Shown here: one piece after another, positions 55,393 to 64,000 of the stretch
Numbering within the stretch: position 1 is the first letter of the stretch
Layout: each line of letters begins with the position of its first letter
Source of the DNA: Rhodopirellula sp. SM50
Lineage (GTDB): Bacteria > Planctomycetota > Planctomycetia > Pirellulales > Pirellulaceae
Length of the DNA: 64,000 nucleotides
Reading direction: 5' to 3'
NCBI RefSeq assembly: GCF_002289565.1
Contig: NZ_NTFY01000064.1
Coordinates: 1-64,000 of the forward strand
Notes under the pieces: generated by a model
Told to the model about the DNA's origin: nothing
Seen by the model: the letters and a program-made list of their open reading frames with translations, nothing else
Databases searched by the model: none
Made by a program: the position numbers and the translations under genes

Positions 55393-58300
55393 ATGGGTTC
55401 ATCAGCCGACGCATCTGACTCCGAATCTGATCTCGCGGATCTTGTCGACGAAATCCTCGATCAATTGCGCTCCGGGGGTGACATTGACACGGTTGATTGT
55501 ATCCGCCGCTTTCCCGAGCATGCCGACCGGATCGAACAATTGATCCCGACGTTGCGATATCTCGGTGAAGTGAAAGACGTCACGACCGATGACCCGTTGA
55601 CGAACGATGCCGATCTCAGCGCGAATCTTGCCGGCTCGGACGACACGCTGCTGTTCAAGCAATTGGGCGACTTCCAGATCGTTCGTGAAATCGGCCGCGG
55701 CGGGATGGGGATCGTTTACGAAGCGAACGAGATCTCATTGGATCGACGGGTCGCACTCAAGGTGCTTCCGTTTGCGGCAATTTCGAGTGAACGTCAGTTG
55801 GCCCGATTCAAGGTCGAAGCGCAGGCGGCCGCCGGCTTGCACCACACGGGAATCGTCCCCGTCTATTCGGTCGGCTGTGATCGTGGCGTGCACTACTACG
55901 CGATGCAGTACATCGATGGCACCAGTCTGGCCCTGGTGCTGAGAGAGTTTCGGCTCGCGTCGACCAGACAATCCGTTTCGATCGGTGACTCGGGGGCCGC
56001 CGGAGAAGCCGAAACGCTGCGTCATTCGTCCGACGGCCAAACACCTGATTCATCGAGTGGAGCCCGCAGCGAGGCCACAAGTGGTTCTGAATCTGCGACT
56101 GACGCACGGCAACATTTTCGTTCGATGGCGAATCTGGGGATCCAGGCCGCCGAGGCGCTCGAGCATGCCCATCAAAGCGGCGTGATTCATCGGGACATCA
56201 AACCGGGTAACTTGCTCTTGGACCGCGAAGGCAAGTTGTGGATCACCGATTTCGGGCTGGCTCGCGTCGAGCAGGATTCCGAGTTGACGATGACGGGCGA
56301 CCTGATCGGAACACTGCGTTACATGAGCCCGGAACAGGCGACATCAAAAAGCTCCACAGTCGATCATCGCTGTGATGTGTATTCGTTGGGCGCGACGCTT
56401 TATGAATTGCTGACGCGGCGACCTGCCTTCGACGGCGACGACCGGCAACAACTGCTTCGCAAGATCATCGGTGTGGATCCCGTCGCGCCGTCCAAATGGA
56501 ACCCTCGCATTCCCGCCGATCTTGAAACGATCGTGATGAAGGCGATGGAGAAAGATCGTGAGGCGCGATATTCAGACGCGCAGTCGATGGCAGACGACTT
56601 GCGTTGTTATTTGGAAGATCTTCCGATCTCGGCGCGTCGCCCTTCAAGCGTTGCTCGCATTCGCAAATGGGGGCGACGCCATCCGGCAATCGTCCGGTCA
56701 TCGTTTGCGATGCTTGCCGTGATCGCACTGGCATGGCTGATCGGCAGCGTGCTGCTCGTTCGGCAGACGGCCAAGACGCAGGTCGCTCTGTCTCAGGCCA
56801 CAGACAACTACAAACAGTCCGAGTTGAATCGCGCGAAAGCGGAAACGGCAATCGGCCGCCTCGAGCGACTGCTGTATGTCCGCGGTTTAGGCCTGGCCGC
56901 CAAAGCCTGGCGCGAAGGTGACGGCGCGGGTGCGGCGGCGCTGATGCGTTCCAACCCGGCTTATCGATCGCAGCCGGGATTGCGAGGGTTCGAGTGGCAC
57001 TTCCTGGATTCATTGTTGTTGCCGCCCGACAATGTTGTTTTCCGGTCCGATCAAGAACTGACCGCCGCGGCAGTTTCTCGCGACGGCAAGCTGATCGCGA
57101 TCGGTGACGCCGAGGGAACCATTCGCGTGATGCGAGAATCCGGGAAACCCTTGATTCTCGATGCCCACCACGGCCCGGTTCAGTCGTTGGATCTGGACGT
57201 TAAAGACCAGCGTTTGGCGAGTTGCGGTGAAGACGGCACCCTCCGCATTTGGGACGTGGCAAGCGGTCAAGAGGTCGGCGTGATCGAATCGGGGCATGAA
57301 GGGAAACCCGTGTTTGCCGTTCGCTATTCGCACGACGGAAAATCCTTGGCGAGCGGTGGTGGCGATGGAAACGTTCGCCTTTGGGATCCGATCACCATGA
57401 AGCAGCAGGTGGCGCTGGTCGGGCACCGTCGCGATGTCCGCACGGTCGCGTTCGCTCCCGATGATGCGACGATCGCGTCGGGAAGCAACGACCGCGACGT
57501 TCGAATCTGGCGTGTCGCGACCGGCGAATCGATTCGATCGCTGCGCGGCCACACCGGGATGGTCCTTTGCACCGCGTTCACCGCTGACGGGCGTTATCTG
57601 ATCAGCGGGAGCAACGACCACACGATTCGGTTCTGGAATCATGCCACCGGCGAGGAAGTTTGCGTCGTCCGCGAACACCGCGACGGCGTTCAAACGCTCG
57701 CGATCCTCGCTGACGGAGGCATCGTTGCGGGTGATCGGGGTGGGAATCTACGCATTTGGCGGATTCGTGGCAGAAAACCCGTGGATCGATTTCGCAATGA
57801 TGGCTTCTGGAGATTCTTGTCGGTTCAATTGTCGCCCGACGGAAAATCATGGGCAGGGCTGACCGAGGATGGCAATTTAATCTTACGTGATCTGGCATCC
57901 CAACGAATCCGTGTCTTACTGAGCAACCTCGCGGTACAGATCCCGCTCGCCGAACGAGAACAGTTGGCGTTTTCTCCCGACGGATCCCGACTGTTCTGTG
58001 TGGATCGAATCGTGACGCTCCCGTCCAATTGGGGCGATAAATTGCAACCGCCGCTCAAGCTGGAGATACCCGTGGGCGCCCCCGGCTGTTTCGCGCCGGA
58101 GGGAAAGAGCATCGCCGTGGGCAGGGACGGATCGATCCAGTCGTTTGATACAGAAACGGGGGAACGATTGCGCGAATTCGAATCTCCGATCAAAACGATC
58201 ACGGGTCTACGATTCTCCGATGACGGCAATCAGTTGTTCGGCTGGGCAACCAAGGGGCCGATCGTCCGTTGGGATTGGCCGAGCGGGGATGTCGCCGAAA

Positions 58301-59712
58301 CGATCGACCATCCCCACGATCAAATCATCGACCTGGAACCCTCGCCCGACGGAAACACGATCGTGACGTGCGGTACGGACGGTGTTGTCGCCGTTCGAGA
58401 CGAGCAGACCTTGCGGTGGCGGGAGCTGGATCTTGGCGAGCGTCGCTGCAGCAGCGTCAGTTGGTACGATCGGGGAACCACGCTCGCGTTGACCGCACCG
58501 GGGTTGCAGGATTTCCTTTACCGGTTGGGACCAGACGGATTCATCGAAACGCTCGCGGACAATCAGGGCGAGACTCAAACCGAGATTTCCCGGCGACATC
58601 GTCTATTCCTCAGTAACGTTCGAGGGGTGCGAGTCGAAGTCTTGGACCTCGGCCGACTCGAAGTCACTTCCGAGAAGCATGCACTGCTGCAAGGCCACAC
58701 CGATCGGATTTGGGCGTTGTCGGTCACGGGCGACGCAGCGCAAATGATGACCGCCAGTCGCGACGGAACGCTCCGCCGCTGGGCCCGACCGGTCGACCGC
58801 TGGCAATGGCTTTCGCGCCGTCGTCACCTCGACTTTCGCGTCGATGACTTCGCTTGGTCAGACGATCCGAAGACGCTGGGGATCGCCGAGATCGGACGCG
58901 GTCTGATTTATCAATGGCCAGAAGGGAACCTGCGACACCATTATCGATGGTGGGGGAAATCAGGGCCCAATGTGATGGGATTTGCGTTCGAGTCGGTTGC
59001 GATGGCGCCCAACGGCGGTCGGCTTGTGACCGGGCACCGCGACGGTTCCATCCGCTTCTGGTATCGATCACCGGGCCCGCCGATTCACGTCATCCAGGCG
59101 ATGGAAATTGATGCCGGCGTGACGGCGATCACCCACTCGCCGGACGGACGATGGTTGGCCGCCTGCAGTCGGCGCGGGAATGGATTGAAAGTCTTTGAAA
59201 CGTCAACGTGGCAATCGGTGTGGTCCGCGCCGGCGGATGATTGCGATGACTTCGCGTTCTCGTCCGATGGGCAATGGCTGGCGTATTGCGACGGCCGAGA
59301 GGCGGTCCTGGTCGCGACGGAGCCTTTCCGCGAAGTCAGGCGATTCAGCGACCATTCGCTGACGGTGAAAGGATTGGCGTTTTCACCCGACGACCGGATG
59401 TTGGTGACGGCCTGTGAAGATCGCAAGTTACGGATCTGGAATCCGGAAACGGGTAAATTGCTGCAGACGCTCCGTGGGCACGCCGCGTCGATCGGTCGAG
59501 TCACCTTCTCGCCCGACGGGGCAACCCTTGTGTCCGGTGATTCCGACGGCGTGATCAAGCTGTGGCATTTGGCGACGGGCCAGGAACTCTACACGCTTGC
59601 CGAGCTTGATTACGGGATCGACCAACTCTCCTTCGATGCCAGCGGCCGCGTCCTGATCGCCCTCTCTGCCGACGGCCACGTCCACGTCTTCGACGCGGCT
59701 TCGCGGCCATAA
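55393..59712 (+). CDS. Ser/Thr kinase with C-terminal WD40 propellers
   Basis: About 1439 residues from ATG 55393; GTG 55378 and GTG 55333 (overlapping the sigma gene) are also possible. A helical acidic N-terminus precedes a kinase from ~90 (EIGRGGMGIVYEANE, VALKVL, HRDIKPGNLLL, TDFGLARVE, YMSPEQATS), with a ~50-residue Ser/Gly-rich insertion before the catalytic loop. A membrane helix is at ~432-455 (SFAMLAVIALAWLIGSVLL). From ~540 to the end are many WD40 repeats (VKDQRLASCGEDGTLRIWDV, APDDATIASGSNDRDVRIW, SPDDRMLVTACEDRKLRIWN), enough for two propellers. A membrane receptor kinase sensing through its propellers is likely, acting with the sigma factor encoded just upstream. Confidence 0.9.
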   Translation: MGSSADASDSESDLADLVDEILDQLRSGGDIDTVDCIRRFPEHADRIEQLIPTLRYLGEVKDVTTDDPLTNDADLSANLAGSDDTLLFKQLGDFQIVREIGRGGMGIVYEANEISLDRRVALKVLPFAAISSERQLARFKVEAQAAAGLHHTGIVPVYSVGCDRGVHYYAMQYIDGTSLALVLREFRLASTRQSVSIGDSGAAGEAETLRHSSDGQTPDSSSGARSEATSGSESATDARQHFRSMANLGIQAAEALEHAHQSGVIHRDIKPGNLLLDREGKLWITDFGLARVEQDSELTMTGDLIGTLRYMSPEQATSKSSTVDHRCDVYSLGATLYELLTRRPAFDGDDRQQLLRKIIGVDPVAPSKWNPRIPADLETIVMKAMEKDREARYSDAQSMADDLRCYLEDLPISARRPSSVARIRKWGRRHPAIVRSSFAMLAVIALAWLIGSVLLVRQTAKTQVALSQATDNYKQSELNRAKAETAIGRLERLLYVRGLGLAAKAWREGDGAGAAALMRSNPAYRSQPGLRGFEWHFLDSLLLPPDNVVFRSDQELTAAAVSRDGKLIAIGDAEGTIRVMRESGKPLILDAHHGPVQSLDLDVKDQRLASCGEDGTLRIWDVASGQEVGVIESGHEGKPVFAVRYSHDGKSLASGGGDGNVRLWDPITMKQQVALVGHRRDVRTVAFAPDDATIASGSNDRDVRIWRVATGESIRSLRGHTGMVLCTAFTADGRYLISGSNDHTIRFWNHATGEEVCVVREHRDGVQTLAILADGGIVAGDRGGNLRIWRIRGRKPVDRFRNDGFWRFLSVQLSPDGKSWAGLTEDGNLILRDLASQRIRVLLSNLAVQIPLAEREQLAFSPDGSRLFCVDRIVTLPSNWGDKLQPPLKLEIPVGAPGCFAPEGKSIAVGRDGSIQSFDTETGERLREFESPIKTITGLRFSDDGNQLFGWATKGPIVRWDWPSGDVAETIDHPHDQIIDLEPSPDGNTIVTCGTDGVVAVRDEQTLRWRELDLGERRCSSVSWYDRGTTLALTAPGLQDFLYRLGPDGFIETLADNQGETQTEISRRHRLFLSNVRGVRVEVLDLGRLEVTSEKHALLQGHTDRIWALSVTGDAAQMMTASRDGTLRRWARPVDRWQWLSRRRHLDFRVDDFAWSDDPKTLGIAEIGRGLIYQWPEGNLRHHYRWWGKSGPNVMGFAFESVAMAPNGGRLVTGHRDGSIRFWYRSPGPPIHVIQAMEIDAGVTAITHSPDGRWLAACSRRGNGLKVFETSTWQSVWSAPADDCDDFAFSSDGQWLAYCDGREAVLVATEPFREVRRFSDHSLTVKGLAFSPDDRMLVTACEDRKLRIWNPETGKLLQTLRGHAASIGRVTFSPDGATLVSGDSDGVIKLWHLATGQELYTLAELDYGIDQLSFDASGRVLIALSADGHVHVFDAASRP

Positions 59713-60305
59713 CGCGGCAGTGGGATAGGCTTCCAGCCTGTCGTTTCGGGCTATGATCTTTTTCAGGCGACGTTCTCGGCCTACGGAGCATATCCAACCT
59801 TCGCATCAGCGTCGCGAACGTCGGCCGAAACTGGATTCTCGCGGCGAATCGGGCTACACTGGGTGCTGCGGTCGCAGATCAATCTACTCGGGTGCGCAAA
59901 GCATCCTGAGTAGATGTCAGGTCATGCTGTGCGTGATGTCCAAGCTGCTGCGCATCACAGTCGTTGCGTCCAATGCCCCTCTCTATGCCATCGGTGCTTC
60001 TCCACCGACTTTTCTGGCATAAACGAAAAGTTTGACATTTTCTGGGTGACCTTTTCGATTCGTTTCATGGGATACGCCTTAGGAAAGTCCGCTCATCCGA
60101 TTAGCGATCAAAACATGTCACGCAAACGTCCGCCGCGCGCCCGTCGAAAGCACTCCTGGACCAGACAAGAGCTCCTCGGCCCCTCTCGTCTGCGCGCAGC
60201 TAATCACGATAGAGGCTTGATCAGCGATCAACCGCTAATCGCTTTGCGATCATCTCGTCGAGCACGACATCTGCGCATTACCAATCAAGCAAGCTGTGGC
60301 TCATC
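59713..60305. other. intergenic, repeat fragments
   Basis: 593 bp with no convincing gene. It begins with a copy of the 22-nt repeat arm (59720-59741) also found at 38075-38096. An imperfect hairpin is at about 59884-59913, and GCGATCA recurs three times between about 60100 and 60260. It presumably carries the promoter of the protease gene at 60306. Confidence 0.45.
59720..59741 (+). repeat. single-arm copy of the 38075 hairpin repeat
   Basis: Identical over 22 nt to 38075-38096, 8 bp after the kinase-WD40 stop. The second arm is missing here, so it cannot form the same hairpin. Confidence 0.6.
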
Positions 60306-63300
60306 ATGAGAAACTTCGCCAGACGACGCGGACCGCGTCAGGTTTTGGGTCGGAATTCTGCCGGAGACCGGCATCCACGAAGACGAAACTCGAGGCGCTC
60401 ACGGCTTCAGCTGGAGTTGCTTGAAACTCGGCGGATGCTGGCCGGGGATGTTTGTTTGGCGGACCTGGGTTCTGAAATTGCGGTCCCGTTGCACGCGGAC
60501 CGCGCGGAGCCGTTGCTCAAGCAGTCAGCGGACACGATTAATTCAAATCAAATTCGAAAATGGCGAGATGGTAGTGACGAGACGCTCAACTTCGACTTGA
60601 GCGGTGAGAATTTTAAGGTCCTTGACGACGGGAGCGGCAATGTCACGGGCTACGTGATCGGCGTATGGGAAGCATGGGAAGGACGGAAAACGCTTGAAAA
60701 AAAAACTACTGCCACTGCAATCGACAAGGATCACAAAACACTCGCGGGTCGAGTAGCGGTGATCGAAAACAATAACGAACCTTTCAGTACACACGCCACT
60801 GCTGTTGCAGAGGTGATCGGGGCACAACCCTTGGCTGGCGGACTTACCGAGCCCGGCATCGCTCCTCGGGTTGAGCTTTGGAGTTTCAGCAGTCTCCAAG
60901 CGATCAGCGAGTTGGACCAGTATGCACACATGGAGGGATCTTCCGATCCGAACAGACGGGTGCTGATTTCCAACCACTCGTACGGCGAGAAAGCAGGTTG
61001 GGAAAAAGGCGACGACAACATCTGGCATGGATTTCTGGATGTTGATTCGGACTTCGACCCAACGTTCGGCCGATACGACGAAACGAGCCTCGGCCTTGAC
61101 GAAGTTCTTCATCAACGACCTCACTTGGTGAGCGTTTGGGCAGCGGGTAACGACGGCGGTCATCACTACGTTCCAAAACCGAACGATGACTCGTTTATCG
61201 CGAGGTTCCAAACTCCACCCACAGGGCTCGTGGAAACCTCTCCGGGCTATTACCGAGTGACGAAGGCATACCAGGACCTTCATGGGTTGACCGTACCGCC
61301 TGCCGATTTGGGTTTTGGCGTTCTGCCGGAGCAAACGGCGAAGAACGCGATCACGGTCGGATCCGTGTTTGAACTGATCGACGACGTTGGAACTTTCGAT
61401 GTCTCGGTCAATGCGTTCTCCAATCGGGGCCCGACACGCGTGGACGGTCTCTTACCCGGTGGCAACTACAAGCCTTCAGATGGTCGCATCAAACCCGACC
61501 TCGTCGCCAATGGCCACAACGTCTATACGCCTTCGTATGGCAAAACTGCCGAGGGGACCTCATTCGCCGCGCCGGCGGTTTCGGGCGCCGTCGCACTGCT
61601 AACCGAGCACTACGAAAATCTGTTCTTGGAATTGCCCAAGAGTGCTACCACCAAGGGCGTCTTGATTCATACGGCAAATGATATTGGGAACTTGGGACCG
61701 GAATATGACTCGGGATGGGGCGTGGTTGACGCGGCTGCCTCGACGACCTTTTTGAGCGACTCGGCCAATGGCAGCCGTCGGCCGCTGTCGAACAACCCCG
61801 ACGACGTGCGTGAAACCTCTGATCAATGGTTTGAAGTCTCAACGATCGGTTCGGGTGAACAGCAACGGTACGCGATTGCTGCCGAACCGGATCAGCCAGT
61901 CAAAGTCACGATCGTCTGGAATGATCCGGCGTTGCCGGCGGCAGATCTGGCGCTCACGTCGACTACGAAGGCGTTGGTGAATGATTTGGATCTCAAGATT
62001 GAGTCCCGTTCGACTCCAATCGATCCGGTGAAATTGTTCAGTCCATGGATTCTTGACCCGTACAATCCTAATGCGGCGGCAACACGCGGCGTCAATGACG
62101 TTGACAACGTCGAACAGGTTTGGATTGACACCAACGAACACGGTTCGTCATTCACCTATCGAATCACCATCGATGCTTCGAAGCTGAATGCAGGCCAGAG
62201 TCAGGAATACACGTTGCTGGTTTCGGGAGGAAGCTGGATACCATTCGTAGATAGCGGGCTTAGTGAGGTTCGCAAGTTTGACGGGGTGTTGGGAGATATC
62301 TATAAGCCGATCAGAAAGCTGCAGGATCGCGACGTGTGGGTCGTGCTCGACTTCTCACCGGAGGAAGTTGCGGACATTGCGGCCAATAAGCAGCCGACCG
62401 ACTTTGCATCGTCGTTCTTGGATCCAAGTCAATACGGGGGACAGTTCCCCGAGTTTCTCAACTTCTCGACGGCCAATGAGAACGGCGGCTTCGATAACAG
62501 CGACATTGATGGCGCAGATATCACGGTCGCGATGAATTGGATTCGTCAGGCGGTCGAGCGCCGATTCAAGGCGAATCCTCGCATCAAAGTCAGGACGCCG
62601 AATCAACTCGCCGAAGTTGACGCGTTCAACGGATTCGACGAGCAACAAAAGCATTCGGGCGAAAATGAGGGGCGTAATCAGGCGGTTGTGATTCACGTCG
62701 GCGGCAATGATTTCACGGATGGGAACGATGCATTTGGGCGATCTCACCAGGCGCCCACTGGTTTCAACCTCGAGCATTTCGCGTACGCGTTCAGCAACGA
62801 AATCGCCCAGTGGATGGCGGATCCAAGCAACGCTACGAAACATGAGTGGCAACCCAAAGACTTTGCTGCGGCCGTCGGAACGGTGATCTCGCATGAAGTC
62901 GGACATCTGCTCGGGCTCGGTGATGTGACAAAGACGGTCCAATCGAAGGTCAAGTCCGAATCTCAATTAAATCTGATGAGGAGTCAGTACGCGAGTTCCG
63001 TTTTTCGTCCTCGAATGACAGTCCTGAGCGGACCAGCGAATGACACGTTCCTCCACACGCGCCTTGTACGCTGGAACGGGCTGGAGGGAGGTGATGCTTC
63101 CTTCCGAAGTCTGATCGCAGCCCAGAACCCGTGGGACGAGCTTCTCAACTCGATCGGCTACCAGAGCTCCCTCACTGCGGCGACGGCCGGTTTTGAATCG
63201 ATTCTGGACTACTCAAACAACCCGGGTGTCGCATTCGAACTGCAAGGCGAGTTATTTGAGTCGCTCGACTCGAATCAAGGCCCGTTCGGCTTCAACTCGA

Positions 63301-64000
63301 TTCCGTTTGCATTGGGCGATCCCCTCGGTGACGATGCACCAACACCGTTTGGACCTTGGGGCAATGCGGTTCCGACGGTGACGCAACTCACCAGCGAATT
63401 CGTGACGCAGTTCAATGCGGCGAATGATCAGTTGGTCGCTGATCTGGTGTCGCAATTTGATTTTGCCACGGCATTGCCGTTTGTCGATTCGAACCTGGCG
63501 ACGCTGTTGGGATTGACCGCGGAGTTTGATGCGGTGCTGGGTGATGTGAACCTTGGGGCCGTGACAACGCTTGGTGAGTTATCGACGGCGCTTACCGGCG
63601 CTGGGTTCACGATCCCATATCTCATCGACCAAGCAACGTTTGATGCTCTCGCCGTGGACGCGTACGCCGATCTGTTCCGCGCGAATAAAGAGATTATCAT
63701 CCAGGTCGATGACGTCGCCGCGGGATTCGTCGGCGGTGCCACCGGGGTGATCGATGCGTTGGCGTCGATCGGTTTTGGCGGCAATTTAAATGCCAACGGA
63801 GTCTTGAAGATCGATCTCACGGTCGGAGTCGACTCCAACGGTTTCTATGTGCAGGCCGGTGACATCGTCCGCGCTGATTTCCCCATCGTCGGCGAGGTGT
63901 CTGGCGCCGCAGGCGTGACCGGTTTCGCGGAGTTGGATCTGTCTTCAACGGTCGTTCTTTCTGCACCAACGGTCGATGGCCGATTGCGCGCCGACGTGTT
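60306..64000 (+). CDS. LEPR-type exported protein with subtilase and metzincin motifs (5' part, runs off right edge)
   Basis: 1231 codons in the window with no stop. The N-terminus is highly basic and residues 36-46 read LELLETRRMLA, a variant of the LEPR-XLL motif. Residues ~150-480 look like an S8 subtilase: His163 in STHATAVAEVIGA, Asn282 in VWAAGNDGG, Ser419 in GTSFAAPAVSGAVALL. At the expected catalytic Asp the chain reads VAVIEN (Glu154). A P-domain/PPC-like region follows (VKVTIVWNDPALP). At residue 863 begins HEVGHLLGLGD, the zinc-binding H-E-x-x-H-x-x-G-x-x-D of metzincin metalloproteases. The last ~200 codons are beta-rich repeats (GDIVRADFPIVGEVSG). It is likely a cell-surface or secreted double protease or adhesin; whether both sites are active is unknown. 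Confidence 0.8.
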   Translation, partial: MRNFARRRGPRQVLGRNSAGDRHPRRRNSRRSRLQLELLETRRMLAGDVCLADLGSEIAVPLHADRAEPLLKQSADTINSNQIRKWRDGSDETLNFDLSGENFKVLDDGSGNVTGYVIGVWEAWEGRKTLEKKTTATAIDKDHKTLAGRVAVIENNNEPFSTHATAVAEVIGAQPLAGGLTEPGIAPRVELWSFSSLQAISELDQYAHMEGSSDPNRRVLISNHSYGEKAGWEKGDDNIWHGFLDVDSDFDPTFGRYDETSLGLDEVLHQRPHLVSVWAAGNDGGHHYVPKPNDDSFIARFQTPPTGLVETSPGYYRVTKAYQDLHGLTVPPADLGFGVLPEQTAKNAITVGSVFELIDDVGTFDVSVNAFSNRGPTRVDGLLPGGNYKPSDGRIKPDLVANGHNVYTPSYGKTAEGTSFAAPAVSGAVALLTEHYENLFLELPKSATTKGVLIHTANDIGNLGPEYDSGWGVVDAAASTTFLSDSANGSRRPLSNNPDDVRETSDQWFEVSTIGSGEQQRYAIAAEPDQPVKVTIVWNDPALPAADLALTSTTKALVNDLDLKIESRSTPIDPVKLFSPWILDPYNPNAAATRGVNDVDNVEQVWIDTNEHGSSFTYRITIDASKLNAGQSQEYTLLVSGGSWIPFVDSGLSEVRKFDGVLGDIYKPIRKLQDRDVWVVLDFSPEEVADIAANKQPTDFASSFLDPSQYGGQFPEFLNFSTANENGGFDNSDIDGADITVAMNWIRQAVERRFKANPRIKVRTPNQLAEVDAFNGFDEQQKHSGENEGRNQAVVIHVGGNDFTDGNDAFGRSHQAPTGFNLEHFAYAFSNEIAQWMADPSNATKHEWQPKDFAAAVGTVISHEVGHLLGLGDVTKTVQSKVKSESQLNLMRSQYASSVFRPRMTVLSGPANDTFLHTRLVRWNGLEGGDASFRSLIAAQNPWDELLNSIGYQSSLTAATAGFESILDYSNNPGVAFELQGELFESLDSNQGPFGFNSIPFALGDPLGDDAPTPFGPWGNAVPTVTQLTSEFVTQFNAANDQLVADLVSQFDFATALPFVDSNLATLLGLTAEFDAVLGDVNLGAVTTLGELSTALTGAGFTIPYLIDQATFDALAVDAYADLFRANKEIIIQVDDVAAGFVGGATGVIDALASIGFGGNLNANGVLKIDLTVGVDSNGFYVQAGDIVRADFPIVGEVSGAAGVTGFAELDLSSTVVLSAPTVDGRLRADV

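Noticed and set aside
60100-60260. Three GCGATCA repeats considered as origin iterons or operator sites
   Set aside because: Short, unevenly spaced and without other origin features.
59914-60309. 131-codon plus-strand ORF upstream of the protease gene
   Set aside because: Cys/Ser/Arg-rich with no domain; overlaps the protease start.
1-64000. tRNA, rRNA and CRISPR arrays
   Set aside because: Intergenic regions were scanned by eye for T-loop consensus and regularly spaced repeats; none was convincing.

Overview
The window looks like the chromosome of a planctomycete, most likely a member of the Pirellulaceae (Rhodopirellula/Rubripirellula-like). This rests on three surface proteins with an N-terminal LEPR-XLL-type motif, three pairs of ECF-type sigma factor and Hanks-type Ser/Thr kinase, giant kinase-WD40 proteins, a sulfatase, paired Tat-exported GH116 enzymes, and long, loosely packed intergenic regions with palindromic repeats. 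No rRNA, tRNA or CRISPR array was recognised. The call is from family content only, not from an alignment.

Layout. 1-2203 (-) is the 5' part of a secreted PPC-repeat protein that runs off the left edge. 2204-4303 is gene-poor and holds two relics: the C-terminal end of a beta-lactamase-type serine hydrolase and the start of an IS3-type OrfA. 4304-20764 is a dense island of immunity and signalling genes: a TIR protein with a Clp-N-like tail (-), a zinc ribbon-TIR-STAND-WD40 protein, a TIR-receiver fusion, an ARPP-1 family protein between two paralogous small proteins, an ECF-type sigma factor, a kinase-RyR fusion, a kinase-TIR-like fusion, an FHA-GAF-PP2C phosphatase, a STAS protein (-), and a sugar isomerase-like TIM barrel fused to a TIR domain. 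A broken FHA gene follows at 20898-21160.

21503-28413 is a second sigma factor with a 2074-residue kinase-WD40-TPR protein. 28588-30828 holds two small zinc-ribbon membrane proteins and a four-helix membrane protein. 31281-43248 holds a sulfatase, a LEPR-XLL/PD40/GEVED/dockerin surface protein, a TlpA-like thioredoxin, the nitrite reductase pair nrfHA, a membrane C39-like peptidase and a secreted Tyr/Asp-rich protein. 43249-51456 is a glycoside hydrolase cluster (two GH116, one GH29). 51877-54513 is a membrane-fused spermidine synthase-like protein. 54741-59712 is a third sigma/kinase pair. 60306 to the right edge is the 5' part of a LEPR-type protein carrying both a subtilase and a metzincin motif.

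How the genes may work together. The 4.3-20.8 kb island repeats one theme: TIR or TIR-like domains (predicted NAD+/nucleotide-consuming effectors) joined to sensor and switch modules (STAND ATPase with a beta-propeller, receiver, kinases, RyR, phosphatase, STAS). An ARPP-1 protein, whose family name refers to ADP-ribosylglycohydrolase association, sits among them. The simplest reading is a phosphorylation-controlled, NAD/ADP-ribose-centred defence or stress system. That reading is inference from gene content and order. The remainder fits a marine-type polysaccharide degrader with respiratory ammonification.
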